Assembly (NCBI GenBank): GCA_020637985.1
Contig: JACKJK010000004.1
Span: 372,001-436,000 of the forward strand
Length of the DNA: 64,000 bases
Reading direction: 5' to 3'
Origin: Rhodobiaceae bacterium
GTDB taxonomy: Bacteria; Pseudomonadota; Alphaproteobacteria; Rhizobiales; Tepidamorphaceae
How positions within the stretch are numbered: the stretch's first letter is position 1; every line of letters begins with the position of its first letter. Shown piece after piece: positions 28,264-36,952 of this stretch. Below the pieces are notes generated by a model. That model saw only the letters and a program-made list of their open reading frames with translations, made no database searches and was not told the origin of the DNA. Position numbers and translations under genes: made by a program.

Positions 28264-29763
28264 TTGACTGAGCGGGGTATCTTGCCGATTTCGCTGCCCG
28301 CGGCGGGCCGGCGTGTGCGCGGCGCGGCCAAGGCCGGGGTTGCCCTGGCGCTTGCTGCTGCGCTTGGCATCACGTCCCTGGTCAGCCCTCCCGCGGAAGC
28401 CGAGAGCACCCGCACCCTGACGTTCCGCCAGATGCACACGGGCGAGACACAGACCATCACCTTCAAGCGCAACGGTCGTTTCGATCCCGCCGCGATGAAG
28501 AAGGTGAACTACATGCTGCGCGACTGGCGCCGCAACGAGACGACGCGGATGGACCCGCGCCTGCTCGATCTGGTCTGGGAAGTGCAGCAGGCGACCGGTT
28601 CCAAGGGACCCATCCATGTCCTGTCCGGTTATCGCTCGCCGGTTACCAACGCCATGCTGCGCCGTCGCAGCCGCGGCGTTGCCAAGAACAGCCAGCACAC
28701 CCTCGGCAAGGCGATGGACTTCTACCTGCCGGACGTTCCGCTGGCCAAGCTGCGCGCCACCGCCATGCGCATGCAGCGCGGCGGCGTCGGCTACTACCCG
28801 ACATCCGGTTCCCCGTTCGTGCATCTCGACGTGGCGCGCGTGCGCGCCTGGCCGCGGATGACGCGCAAGCAGCTGCTGGCGCTGTTCCCGAACGGTGAAA
28901 CGCTGCACCTGCCGGCCGACGGCGCGCCCCTGCCCGGCTACCAGCGCGCGCTCGCCAGGGCAAACAACGGCCGCCTGGCCGTCGCCTACAACGGTTCCGA
29001 CGATGCCGACGACGACGAAGGTTCGGCATCGGTTTCCGGCAGTCGCCGCAACGCCGCCAGTGCCATCGTCGTGCAGGGCTCGCGTGGCGACACCGCGCCG
29101 GTCCCGGCTCGCCGCGAAGCCCCTGCGACCGTTGCCGACATCACCGGTGGTGAAAGCTGGAACCCGCCATCGAACGTGCCGATGCCGCGCCACAAGCCAG
29201 GCGGCGACACCATGCAGATCGCTTCCGCGTCGGCGGTGCCACTCCCGCCGCTGCGCCGCGGCATTGAAGAATCCGCCGACACCCCGCTGACCACCGCCTC
29301 GATCCCGATGCCGCGCCGCCGGCCTCTCATCAGCGACGCACCGGGAGGCGGAACCCAGGTCGCCGAACTCATCGCGCGCGAAAACGACGCGCTCACCGCA
29401 CTTGCGCGCTCGACCCCCGGCGATATCGCCGCCGACCCGCTGAGCGGGCCGGACGCGCGCCGCCAGCTCGCCGCTGCGCTGTCCGAACGCGCCGAAAAGA
29501 TGGCTTCCGACCGCGCGATCTTGGAACTGGCCGGTGCTGGGAACATATTCGCCGGCGTCGGTTTCTCCGCCATGGCACACCCCACGCGTGATGATTCCGT
29601 CGCCCTGATGGCGCTGCATCACCCGGTGGTCATAGGCAGCTTTGCCGGTCCCGTGGTGGTCTATGCCCGCCCCAACGGCTTTGCCGGCCCCGCTGTCGTC
29701 TCGGTGGCGGCGCGTCACGTCGGCTATACGGCAGGCCCGCTCAACACCGCTGCGCTGCGCTAG
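28264..29763 (+). CDS. DUF882 (YcbK-like, M15-type) cell-wall peptidase with long tail
   Basis: A 499-residue exported protein. It starts at a TTG (28264) with GGGGG upstream and has a twin-arginine-like start (GRRVRGAAKAG) before the hydrophobic signal segment ending PAEA near 46. Residues about 55-215 are the DUF882 zinc-peptidase fold: SGYRSPVTN, the metal motif QHTLGKAMDF and FVHLDVARVR. The remaining 280 residues are low-complexity, proline- and alanine-rich, with repeated PMPR(H/R)(K/R)P motifs, and probably unstructured. The stop codon TAG is part of the palindromic repeat that follows. Confidence 0.8.
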   Translation: MTERGILPISLPAAGRRVRGAAKAGVALALAAALGITSLVSPPAEAESTRTLTFRQMHTGETQTITFKRNGRFDPAAMKKVNYMLRDWRRNETTRMDPRLLDLVWEVQQATGSKGPIHVLSGYRSPVTNAMLRRRSRGVAKNSQHTLGKAMDFYLPDVPLAKLRATAMRMQRGGVGYYPTSGSPFVHLDVARVRAWPRMTRKQLLALFPNGETLHLPADGAPLPGYQRALARANNGRLAVAYNGSDDADDDEGSASVSGSRRNAASAIVVQGSRGDTAPVPARREAPATVADITGGESWNPPSNVPMPRHKPGGDTMQIASASAVPLPPLRRGIEESADTPLTTASIPMPRRRPLISDAPGGGTQVAELIARENDALTALARSTPGDIAADPLSGPDARRQLAAALSERAEKMASDRAILELAGAGNIFAGVGFSAMAHPTRDDSVALMALHHPVVIGSFAGPVVVYARPNGFAGPAVVSVAARHVGYTAGPLNTAALR

Positions 29764-29880
29764 AGCATGTTTCGCTCAAGTTGAACGGACTTGAGCGACA
29801 AGGCCATGCTCAAGGCATAGAATCTGGAGCGAATTCTTGTCGTTTAGGCGATTCTACCTGAACGGAATGCGCTCTAGGGC
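29761..29880. repeat. rhizobial-type intergenic palindromic repeat
   Basis: A compound inverted repeat directly after the DUF882 gene. TCGCTCAAGT pairs with ACTTGAGCGA (29772-29781 with 29789-29798) inside an outer GAGCATG/CATGCTC pair (29763-29769 with 29805-29811). A second arm runs from about 29825 (CTGGAGCGAATTC) to GCGCTCTAG at 29876. The outer ends are CTAGAGC and GCTCTAG. It can fold as a strong hairpin and may end transcription. Confidence 0.7.
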
Positions 29881-30003
29881 ATCGCTGCCCGGCGCATCGC
29901 CGGTCTGGCTGCGTCAGGCTTCGCCGACAGGATTTCCCAACCTGTAATACACGTGCAATTCTCGCGCTTGAGCGTTCGGATCGCTCGCCCGGAAAGGCAC
30001 CGT

Positions 30004-30276
30004 TCAATCGGCGCCGCCGGAAACGTCGAAGTCCGGCGCCATGCCGAGCGCGTGCAGGTAGAGCGCCAGCATCGCCTCTTCCTCCTCGCGCGCCTGCGGC
30101 TCCTGCTTGCGCAGCCGCACCACCTTGCGCAGCGTCTTGACGTCATAGCCGTTGGCCTTGGCTTCCGCGAAGACATCGCGGATATCCCCGGCGATCGCCT
30201 GCTTTTCCTCCTCGAGCCGTTCGATGCGCTCGATGATCGATTTCAGTTGCTCGCGGGCAATCGTCGTGTCGGCCAT
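30004..30276 (-). CDS. gapR: GapR-family nucleoid-associated protein (DUF2312)
   Basis: A 90-residue helical DNA-binding protein. DUF2312 is the family of Caulobacter GapR, which binds A/T-rich overtwisted DNA ahead of moving polymerases and is needed for growth and cell division. The N-terminal coiled coil (AREQLKSIIERIERLEEEKQ) and the following basic segment (YDVKTLRKVVRLRKQE) are both present. The gene is downstream of DUF1244 (47 bp) on the same strand. Confidence 0.88.
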   Translation of the reverse strand: MADTTIAREQLKSIIERIERLEEEKQAIAGDIRDVFAEAKANGYDVKTLRKVVRLRKQEPQAREEEEAMLALYLHALGMAPDFDVSGGAD

Positions 30277-30323
30277 GTCTGTCCTCGTCTTGTCGGTGGC
30301 TTGTGGCTGATGTCCGCCAGAAG

Positions 30324-30632
30324 TCAGCCGTGCTGCTTGTGGGCGATCTCGAAGGCCGCCTTCTGCGCGTCGCTCGCCTCGGTCTGGTACTTCGCCTTCC
30401 AGTCCTCGTAGGCCATGCCGTAGACCGCCTGGCGCGAGGCGGACTTGTCGACAGGCAGCCCGGCACTTTCAGCGGCTTCAAGGTACCAGTTGGACAGGCA
30501 ATTGCGGCAGAAGCCCGCGAGATTCATCATGTCGATGTTCTGCACGTCGGTCCGCGCGCGCAGGTGCGCGATCAGCCTGCGGAAGGCTGCCGCCTCGAGT
30601 TCGGTGCGCTGTTCTACGGTCAGATCGCTCAT
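30324..30632 (-). CDS. DUF1244 family protein
   Basis: A 102-residue helical protein of a conserved alphaproteobacterial family. The core segment NLAGFCRNCLSNWYLEAAE carries two cysteines in a CxxC arrangement, and VYGMAYEDWKAKYQ follows. A metal or redox role is possible but unproven. Its ATG overlaps the stop of the upstream formylglutamate amidohydrolase by four bases, so translation is coupled. Confidence 0.8.
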   Translation of the reverse strand: MSDLTVEQRTELEAAAFRRLIAHLRARTDVQNIDMMNLAGFCRNCLSNWYLEAAESAGLPVDKSASRQAVYGMAYEDWKAKYQTEASDAQKAAFEIAHKQHG

Positions 30633-31483
30633 GTCCAGCTCCCGGTTTGCTCGGGCAGCCGGATCTCGTTGATCCCCGGCACGCCCGCCATTCTTGTCAG
30701 CAGGGCCGACAGCCTGTTGGCCCATTCCTCGATGCCCGCCTCGTCGGTGATCAGGTCCTGGCGCACCTCGATCAGCGCATGCGCAAGGCCGCGGCGCGTG
30801 CCATGGCGGTTCATGGTGTCGCCCTCGAGTTCCCCGGTATAGGGCTCGTTGTCGCCGACGACGAGGCCTGCGTCTTCCCTCAAGGTCTCGATCATCGGCG
30901 CCGGCAGGCGCGCATCCCTGTCCCACAGCACGCCGACGTGCCAGGGGCGCTCCACCCCGCGCCACACCGGCGTGAACGAGTGGATCGAAAACAGCGCCGG
31001 CGGCTTGCCGGCCGCGATCGCCGCATCGATCGCCTCACTGATCGCGCGGTCGTAGGGCAGGTAGAACCGCCGCTTGCGGTAGTCGATCTCGGCCGCGTCG
31101 GCATTGCGGTTGCCGGGCACCACCGCGCCGTCGGAAATCCGCATCACCAGCGTCGGGTCGTCGGCGCCGCGGTTGGGGTCGATCAGCAACCGCGAGAACC
31201 GCGTCATCACCGCCGGCATGCCGAGCCGCGCCGCGATCTTCCGCGTCACCCCCTCGACGCCGATGTCATAGCCGATGTGGCGCTCGAGCTCGCTGTGCGG
31301 CAGGCCGAGCGTCCCGTAGCGCGCCGGCAGCGCGTTCCTGGCGTGGTCACAAAGAAGCAGGAATCCACAAGCCGGGTCGCCGGCGATGGTCTCATGCGAC
31401 ACAAAGCCGTCGTCGAGATCTTCCACATCCGCTTGCGGCCACGCACCGGACGGCGCATCGGCATTGGCGAGAGACTTGCCCAC
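30629..31483 (-). CDS. N-formylglutamate amidohydrolase family protein (1)
   Basis: A 284-residue hydrolase of the HutG/N-formylglutamate deformylase family. The metal-binding motifs are visible: CDHARNALPARYGTL (about 40), a helix with YDIG, TRFSRLLIDPNR (about 95), and FSIHSFTPVW (about 155). Residues ending RQDLITDEAGIEEWANRL are typical of the bacterial non-Hut subgroup. The start is set at GTG 31483, because the longer frame from 31573 runs into the palindromic repeat and codes for nothing family-like; AAGGAAA lies upstream. It heads an operon with DUF1244 and probably gapR. Confidence 0.8.
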   Translation of the reverse strand: MGKSLANADAPSGAWPQADVEDLDDGFVSHETIAGDPACGFLLLCDHARNALPARYGTLGLPHSELERHIGYDIGVEGVTRKIAARLGMPAVMTRFSRLLIDPNRGADDPTLVMRISDGAVVPGNRNADAAEIDYRKRRFYLPYDRAISEAIDAAIAAGKPPALFSIHSFTPVWRGVERPWHVGVLWDRDARLPAPMIETLREDAGLVVGDNEPYTGELEGDTMNRHGTRRGLAHALIEVRQDLITDEAGIEEWANRLSALLTRMAGVPGINEIRLPEQTGSWT

Positions 31484-31515
31484 GGGATTTTCCTTGTCTG
31501 GCGACCGGCCATGTC

Positions 31516-31620
31516 TTAAAGCGCTTTCCCAAAAGTGTGAAACGGTTTTCGGATAAAAAACGCGACAAAACAAAGGCTAAAGCGGTTCGCACGATTCACG
31601 TCAAACGCAAACCGCTTTAG
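31516..31620. repeat. second rhizobial-type intergenic palindrome
   Basis: An A/T-rich intergenic element between divergent genes. It begins TTAAAGCGCTTTCCCAAAAG and ends with a perfect 11-bp inverted repeat CTAAAGCGGTT / AACCGCTTTAG (31577-31587 with 31610-31620, 22-base loop). Its base composition contrasts sharply with the surrounding G/C-rich genes. Confidence 0.7.
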
Positions 31621-31697
31621 GCGAAGCGCCGCGCCCGCGCAATCCGGCTCGCGGGCGCTTGCAGGCTTGTTGCCGGAAGGCCGCGAAAGCACCCGTC

Positions 31698-32672
31698 ATG
31701 GCACAGCGACAGAGCCCCGCGCACGCCGATCACGACAGCGATCGTCCCGTCCTGGCGTTCTTCTGCGTCGTCGCAGGCGCCATCGCGATGGGCATCTCGC
31801 CGATCTTCGTGCGCCTGGCCGACGTCGGCCCGTTCGCATCCGCGTTCTGGCGCGTCGCGCTGGCCCTGCCGGCGCTGTGGGCGTGGGCGGCGTGGGACAT
31901 GCGCCGCCAGCGCAGCAGGGCGCGACTCGACGATGCCGGTCGCCGGCGCGCCTGGAAACTGGTCGCCACCGCCGGCCTGCTGTTCGCCGGAGACCTGTTC
32001 TTCTGGCACCTCGCCATCGTCAACACGACGGTCGCCAATGCGACCTTTCTCGCTTCGCTCGCCCCCATCGCCGTGGTCTTCGGTTCCTGGACGCTGCTGC
32101 GCGAACCGATCACCGGCCGCATCCTGGCCGGGCTTGCCCTCGGCCTGCTGGGTGCCGCATTCCTGCTCGGATCCAGCTACCGGTTTGCCCCCGCCCACCT
32201 CACCGGCGACGTCTTCGGCCTGATCACCGCGCTTTTCTTCGGCAGCTACTTCCTGGCGGTGCGCCCGGCGCGCCGCCTTCTGCCGGCTGGCGTCGTGATC
32301 TTCCGTTCCAGCCTGTTCACCGCGGCCGCGCTGCTCGTCGTCGCTCTGGTCATGGAAGACGCCATCCTGCCGTCAAGCCTGCACGGCATCGTGATGCTGC
32401 TCAGCCTGGCGCTCGTCAGCCACGCCGGCGGCCAGGGCCTGCTGGCCTATGCGCTCGGACATCTGCCAGCGGCCTTCTCCTCGATCGTGATCCTCATCGA
32501 GGGCGTCGCCGCGGCCCTGTTCGGCTGGCTGATCCTTGCCGAACACCTGACCATCCTGCAGCTCACCGGCAGCCTGGCGATCTTCTCCGGCATCTACATC
32601 GCGCGCCCGCGCCGCGCCAAAGCCTTGCCGCAATCGCCTGCCACGGTGCCGGACGTATCAGCGCACCCGTGA
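31698..32672 (+). CDS. EamA/DMT-family membrane transporter
   Basis: A 324-residue inner-membrane protein with ten transmembrane helices in two EamA repeats (about 25-155 and 170-305). Typical motifs are ISPIFVRLADVGPFASAFWR in repeat one and LGHLPAAFSSIVILIEGVAA in repeat two. The family exports or imports small metabolites, often amino acids or sugars; the substrate is unknown. The ATG at 31698 is chosen over 31659, but no strong Shine-Dalgarno sequence distinguishes them. Confidence 0.85.
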   Translation: MAQRQSPAHADHDSDRPVLAFFCVVAGAIAMGISPIFVRLADVGPFASAFWRVALALPALWAWAAWDMRRQRSRARLDDAGRRRAWKLVATAGLLFAGDLFFWHLAIVNTTVANATFLASLAPIAVVFGSWTLLREPITGRILAGLALGLLGAAFLLGSSYRFAPAHLTGDVFGLITALFFGSYFLAVRPARRLLPAGVVIFRSSLFTAAALLVVALVMEDAILPSSLHGIVMLLSLALVSHAGGQGLLAYALGHLPAAFSSIVILIEGVAAALFGWLILAEHLTILQLTGSLAIFSGIYIARPRRAKALPQSPATVPDVSAHP

Positions 32673-32758
32673 CGATCCCATTGACACCCAAGCGCCACCG
32701 CCCCAGAAAATCGTCTTGTTCGCTGGCTGAAAAGACGTGTGATTCGGTAGCAGGCAAG

Positions 32759-33229
32759 ATGAACCCGACAGTCGTCAGCCCGATTCGGAAACATGCCGCG
32801 CGCGCATTCTTCATGGGCGCGCTGGTTGCAGGCGGGCTTGCCCTGGCGGGCGGACCGGCGCAGGCCGATCTGCGCATGTGCAATTCCACGCCCAGCCGGG
32901 TCGGTGTCGCCATCGGCTACAACAACGGCAAGGAATGGATTTCCGAGGGCTGGTGGAATGTCGAGGCCAACAGTTGCGAGATCCTGCTCGAAGGCCCGCT
33001 CGTCGCACGCTTCTACTATTTCTACGCCATCGACTACGACCAGGGCGGCGAGTGGAGCGGCAGCGACTACATGTGCACCGCCGACAAGGTTTTCCTGATC
33101 CGCGAAATCAACCGCTGCGAGGAACGCGGATACCACCGCAACGGCTTCATGGAAGTCGATACCGGGGAAAACACAAGCTGGACCGTGCGCCTCACGGAAC
33201 CGACGCGCCAGACGGGTTCGGGCGGCTGA
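32759..33229 (+). CDS. exported DUF1036 protein
   Basis: A 156-residue periplasmic protein. A signal peptide (about 1-36) ends with GGPAQA before DLRMCNSTPSRVGVAIGYNN, the standard start of DUF1036. Four cysteines in the mature part (in RMCN, NSCEI, YMCTADK and NRCEERGY) are likely disulfide-bonded. The WWNV and YYFYAIDYD segments are family-typical. Function is unknown. It lies 86 bp after the EamA gene. Confidence 0.8.
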   Translation: MNPTVVSPIRKHAARAFFMGALVAGGLALAGGPAQADLRMCNSTPSRVGVAIGYNNGKEWISEGWWNVEANSCEILLEGPLVARFYYFYAIDYDQGGEWSGSDYMCTADKVFLIREINRCEERGYHRNGFMEVDTGENTSWTVRLTEPTRQTGSGG

Positions 33230-33317
33230 CGCCCGCCGTCCATTCACGCCTCACGCACGCAAGCTCCGCGCGCGGCCATTCGCCCGGCCGTGCCGGAGCG
33301 TCATTCCAGGCTGCCGC

Positions 33318-34004
33318 TCAGATGGCGTCGCCCTCGACCTCCCGCAGCAGTTCGGTGACCGAATCCTCGATGTTGCCGAGGAAGGGATGCACCGCCAGCG
33401 CCTGCTGAAAGGCGGCAAGCGCTCCGCGCGTCTGCCCCACGTCCTGCAGGATCAGTCCAAGCCCGCTCAGCGCGCCGAAATGCCGGGGCTCCAGCGCCAA
33501 TACCTTCTGGATGTCGCGCATCGAGCGGTCGTAGTCGTCGATCAGGTAGTACAGCGTCGCGCGCTTGTTCCATCCTTCCGCGAAATCGGGCTTCAGTTCC
33601 ACGATGGCGTCAAGCAATTCCAGCGCCAGGGCATAGTCCTTGCCCTCCATCGCGAACATCGCGCGTTCCATCAGCAGGTCGATGGTATCGCTGCCCGAGG
33701 CGAGCCATGCCTGCAGCACGGTCTGCTCGAGCCGTCCCGCGGTTTCCGCGTCGGGCGCCCTTGCCAGCGCATCGAGCAGCGCATCGACATCGCGCCGCTC
33801 GGTCTGCGAGGACTTGCCGCCCGACGGCGCGTCGCCCGGAGCATCCTTCGGCGCCGATGCACCGTCCAGCCGCAGGTTCGATTTCGGCTCCTGCGCCTGC
33901 GCGCTGCCCATGATACCGCCACTGACGACACCCGTGACGCCGCCAAGGGCGACGCCCGTGCAGCAGGCAAGGATCGGCAACAGTCTTGATCGAACCACGC
34001 TCAT
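33318..34004 (-). CDS. exported TPR protein
   Basis: A 228-residue protein with a signal peptide (about 1-38, ending GSAQA; a cysteine pair ILACCTG could alternatively mark a lipoprotein). After a charged linker, three tetratricopeptide repeats are visible (about 105-205): RAMFAMEGKDYALALELLDA, FAEGWNKRATLYYLIDDYDR and FGALSGLGLILQDVGQTRGA. It is probably a periplasmic scaffold or assembly factor. The shorter start at 34004 is chosen because residues upstream in the long frame are not conserved in character. Confidence 0.75.
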   Translation of the reverse strand: MSVVRSRLLPILACCTGVALGGVTGVVSGGIMGSAQAQEPKSNLRLDGASAPKDAPGDAPSGGKSSQTERRDVDALLDALARAPDAETAGRLEQTVLQAWLASGSDTIDLLMERAMFAMEGKDYALALELLDAIVELKPDFAEGWNKRATLYYLIDDYDRSMRDIQKVLALEPRHFGALSGLGLILQDVGQTRGALAAFQQALAVHPFLGNIEDSVTELLREVEGDAI

Positions 34005-34114
34005 GCAAGGAAAATGGCGCGCGCGAACACGCGCGTCAAATGTCTTTCGACGCGCGGCGGGAATCCGTGGACTGTTCGCTGCGTAGAAGAACCCTGGCGT
34101 TACGCCCGGTCGGC

Positions 34115-34240
34115 TCAGCCCTGGCGGGCCTTGAAGCGCGGATTCTTCTTGTTGATGATGTAGATGCGGCCGCGACGGCGCACAATGCGGTTTTCCCGGT
34201 GGCGTTCGCGCAGGGAGCGGATCGAATTGCGGATCTTCAT
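34115..34240 (-). CDS. rpmJ: 50S ribosomal protein L36
   Basis: A 41-residue basic protein, starting MKIRNSIRSLRERHRENRIV and ending FKARQG. It has no cysteines and so is the zinc-free form, like the L31 at 6492. It stands alone upstream of the TPR gene rather than in a ribosomal operon, as is usual for this type. Confidence 0.93.
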   Translation of the reverse strand: MKIRNSIRSLRERHRENRIVRRRGRIYIINKKNPRFKARQG

Positions 34241-34445
34241 CGTTTTCGCCGTCTGTCTGTCCGCGCGTCGAACGATCGTCGCATGCACCGGAAGAGGTGC
34301 GCTTGCCGCCGTCGCACGGGTCAAGGAATTTCGTGGCAACATGCCAAGGCGGCGGTTTGTACTGTCCGCCAGACATGCTGTCAACGCTGCCCGGCACAGC
34401 TTGTCCGTGGCAGGGCCCGATTCGGGTCTTCGCAGAGGAAGAAAA

Positions 34446-34520
34446 TGGTGGGCGTGACTGGGATTGAACCAGTGACCCCTACGATGTCAACGTAGTGCTC
34501 TCCCGCTGAGCTACACGCCC
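34446..34520 (-). tRNA. tRNA-Val (anticodon GAC)
   Basis: Seventy-five bases with an encoded CCA end. The acceptor stem GGGCGTG pairs with CACGCCC, discriminator A. The T-arm reads GGTTCAATCCC, and the anticodon stem CTACG/CGTAG encloses loop TTGACAT, anticodon GAC. It decodes GUC and GUU. Confidence 0.95.
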
Positions 34521-34788
34521 ACTTTTCGCCCGCGGCGGGACCTGCGGATCGGGACCAGCCGTATAGCCGGACTGCTTGGCTTGCGCAACCCCGTCGCGCG
34601 CCGCCAGCGCCCGTTGCCGCGCCGGCCGCTTCCACCATGGCCCAGGCACCCCTTGCGCTTGGCAGGCGTGTCGGATAGACCGACGCGGATTTTTCGTGAT
34701 GCCGGCGCGTCCGGCATGCTGGCGCTGGCCGCATCGCGCAACACCGGCATTCTCATTCAGCCGGACCGGAAGCCTAAGGAGTTCCGAC

Positions 34789-35070
34789 ATGTCGAAGACA
34801 TTCGACACTGTAGCCGACATCATTGCCGACACTTGCGACATCGACCGCGACACCATCTCGGCCGACAGCCACGTGATCGACGACCTGGGCATCGACAGCC
34901 TGGACTTTCTCGATGTCGTTTTCGCCGTCGACAAGGCGTTCGGCATCAAGATCCCGCACGAGAAGTGGACCGAGGAGATCAACGAAGGTCGCGCCACGGC
35001 GGAAGACTACTTCATCCTCAAGAACCTGTGCACCCGCATCGACGAGCTGGTTGCGGCGAAGTCGGCCTGA
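34789..35070 (+). CDS. acpXL: specialised acyl carrier protein AcpXL
   Basis: A 93-residue acyl carrier protein that carries the very-long-chain (C26-C28) hydroxy acid for lipid A. The phosphopantetheine site is Ser37 in LGIDSLDFLDV. The sequence (FGIKIPHEKWTEEINEG) is distinct from house-keeping AcpP and matches rhizobial AcpXL. CTAAGGAG precedes the ATG. It opens a cluster of fabZ, two ketosynthases, a dehydrogenase and lpxXL that build and transfer this chain. Confidence 0.93.
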   Translation: MSKTFDTVADIIADTCDIDRDTISADSHVIDDLGIDSLDFLDVVFAVDKAFGIKIPHEKWTEEINEGRATAEDYFILKNLCTRIDELVAAKSA

Positions 35071-35165
35071 TCGGGTTCGCCTGATCTTGTGCATGCAGAA
35101 CCTTCTCATGTGCGCCGCGCGGGCCTGGCCGGCCGCTGGCGGCGCAGGCGGGAACCACCGGCGCC

Positions 35166-35615
35166 ATGCGGCTTGAATACTTCCAGATGCTGGATGCAAT
35201 CGTCGCCATGAGCGACGAGGAGATTCGCACCCGCGCTGTCGTGCCCGACGAGAGCACCGTCTTCGAGGGGCACTTCCCCGGCCATCCGCTGATGCCGGGC
35301 GTGCTGCTGATCGAGACCATGGCGCAAACCTGCGGCACCATGGTTATGGCGGCCAACGGTTACGAGCGCCTGCCCCTCCTCGTCGGCGTCAAGGATGCCA
35401 AGCTGCGCCAGTTCGTGCCGCCGCGCACCGTGATCGAGGGGCACGGACGCATGGAACACAACGGCTCCGGCTACGCCGTCGTCAAGGCCGACCTCAACGT
35501 CGATGGCAAGCGCATCGCCAACGCGCAGCTGACCTACACGCTGATCAAGTGGCCGGCGCCAGATCTGCAAGCCTTCATGGTCGAGCACATCGCCGGACTG
35601 CGGGCCGCCGCCTGA
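35166..35615 (+). CDS. fabZ: 3-hydroxyacyl-ACP dehydratase (FabZ-like, VLCFA cluster)
   Basis: A 149-residue hot-dog-fold dehydratase. The catalytic pair is in HFPGHPLMPGVLLIE (His36 and Glu50). It removes water from the 3-hydroxyacyl intermediate during chain extension on AcpXL. The position second in the acpXL cluster identifies it as the dedicated FabZXL rather than the house-keeping enzyme. Confidence 0.92.
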   Translation: MRLEYFQMLDAIVAMSDEEIRTRAVVPDESTVFEGHFPGHPLMPGVLLIETMAQTCGTMVMAANGYERLPLLVGVKDAKLRQFVPPRTVIEGHGRMEHNGSGYAVVKADLNVDGKRIANAQLTYTLIKWPAPDLQAFMVEHIAGLRAAA

Positions 35616-35688
35616 GGGCTTCGCCTTTTGCCTCAGTCGCGCTATGACGGCTGCCTAGAACCCGCGCAACGACCTTCTCGGTGGGACA

Positions 35689-36876
35689 ATGAACCAGGAC
35701 GTCTGGATTACCGGCATCGGCATCGTCTCCTCGCTCGGCGAGGGCATCGACCAGCATTGGCAGGCGCTGACCAGCGGCGCGCGCCCGGTGCTCGACCGCG
35801 AGACAATCCCGCCCTTCGCGATCCACCCGATGGTCGAGCTCGACCTGTCGAAGCAGATCCCCAAGCGCGGCGACCAGCGCCAGATGGAGCCGTGGCAGCG
35901 CCTCGGCGTCTACGCGGCGGGCCTGGCCATTGACGATGCCGGCGCGCGCGACCCCGACCTGCTCGAATCCATGGACATGATCATCGCCGCCGGCGGCGGC
36001 GAACGCGACATCGCCGTCGACAACCAGATCCTCACCGAACTGCTGTCGACGAACGATGCCGTGCGCACCCTGATCGAACGGCTTTCGAACGATCTGCGCC
36101 CAACCCTTTTCCTCGCCCAGCTGCCCAACCTGGTGGCCGGCAACATCTCGATCGTCCACGGTGTCAGGGGGTCCTCGCGCACATTCATGGGCGAGGAGGC
36201 CGCCGGCTTCGACGCGGTGCGCAACGCACACGCGCGCATCGCCGCCGGCCAGAGCCGCATCTGCCTCGTCGGCGGTTCGCTCAACGCCGCGCGCGAGGAC
36301 ATGATCCTGCTCTACGAGATGGGCGGCTACAACTGGACCGGCGAGGAAGACAGCGTGTGGGCGCGCGCGGATGGCAACGGCGGCCTGCGGCTGGGCAGCA
36401 TGGGCGTTTTCCTGATGCTCGAATCCGCCGACCACGCCCGCGCCCGCGGCGCCACCCCGGTCGCGGCGGTCCGCTCGGTCGCCGCCGACCGCTGCGCGCG
36501 CGAGCCGGGCGCCATCACCTCGTCCTTCGGCGCCATGTGGCAGTCCGTGTCGGGCGGCACCACGCCCGCCAACCTCGGCATCGTATCCGGCGCCACCGGC
36601 GTTGCCAGTCAGGCCGCCGAGGAACTGGCGTTCCTGCGGGTCCTCGATGCCCCGATCCGGGCGACGGCGACCCGCATCGGCCACGGCGTCGAGGCGCAGT
36701 TCCTCGCCAGCCTCGCATTCGCCGCCATGTGCGTCGACAATGCCGCCATGTTCGCGCCGCTCGACACCGCCGGCGTGGAGCAGCCGGCCAACGGCGCCTG
36801 CGACAACGTGCTGGTGACCGGCATCGGCCACTGGCGCGGCGAGGGCCTTGCCCTCGTCACACGGGCGAATATCTAG
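35689..36876 (+). CDS. fabF2XL: ketosynthase-like subunit lacking catalytic Cys (FabF2XL)
   Basis: A 395-residue member of the thiolase-fold ketosynthase family. Compared with FabF, the nucleophile position is Val159 (HGVRGSSR where TACxSG is expected), and the NAHGT histidine region is replaced by SGATGVAS. A GH motif (RIGHGVE) near the second histidine is kept. It therefore cannot act alone as a condensing enzyme and probably pairs with the next gene, as chain-length factors do in type II polyketide synthases. Such a second synthase is a regular part of the rhizobial acpXL cluster. Confidence 0.85.
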   Translation: MNQDVWITGIGIVSSLGEGIDQHWQALTSGARPVLDRETIPPFAIHPMVELDLSKQIPKRGDQRQMEPWQRLGVYAAGLAIDDAGARDPDLLESMDMIIAAGGGERDIAVDNQILTELLSTNDAVRTLIERLSNDLRPTLFLAQLPNLVAGNISIVHGVRGSSRTFMGEEAAGFDAVRNAHARIAAGQSRICLVGGSLNAAREDMILLYEMGGYNWTGEEDSVWARADGNGGLRLGSMGVFLMLESADHARARGATPVAAVRSVAADRCAREPGAITSSFGAMWQSVSGGTTPANLGIVSGATGVASQAAEELAFLRVLDAPIRATATRIGHGVEAQFLASLAFAAMCVDNAAMFAPLDTAGVEQPANGACDNVLVTGIGHWRGEGLALVTRANI

Positions 36877-36952
36877 TTGCCTGCATCTGTTTGCGGTTGC
36901 GCCCGCCGATCGGGCGATGCGCGGATGCTCAGCGAATGAGGAACGGATAGCC

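Noticed and set aside
34446..34790. Genomic island inserted at tRNA-Val
   Set aside because: No integrase, no repeated tRNA 3' end, and the adjacent genes are the conserved acpXL cluster and rpmJ.
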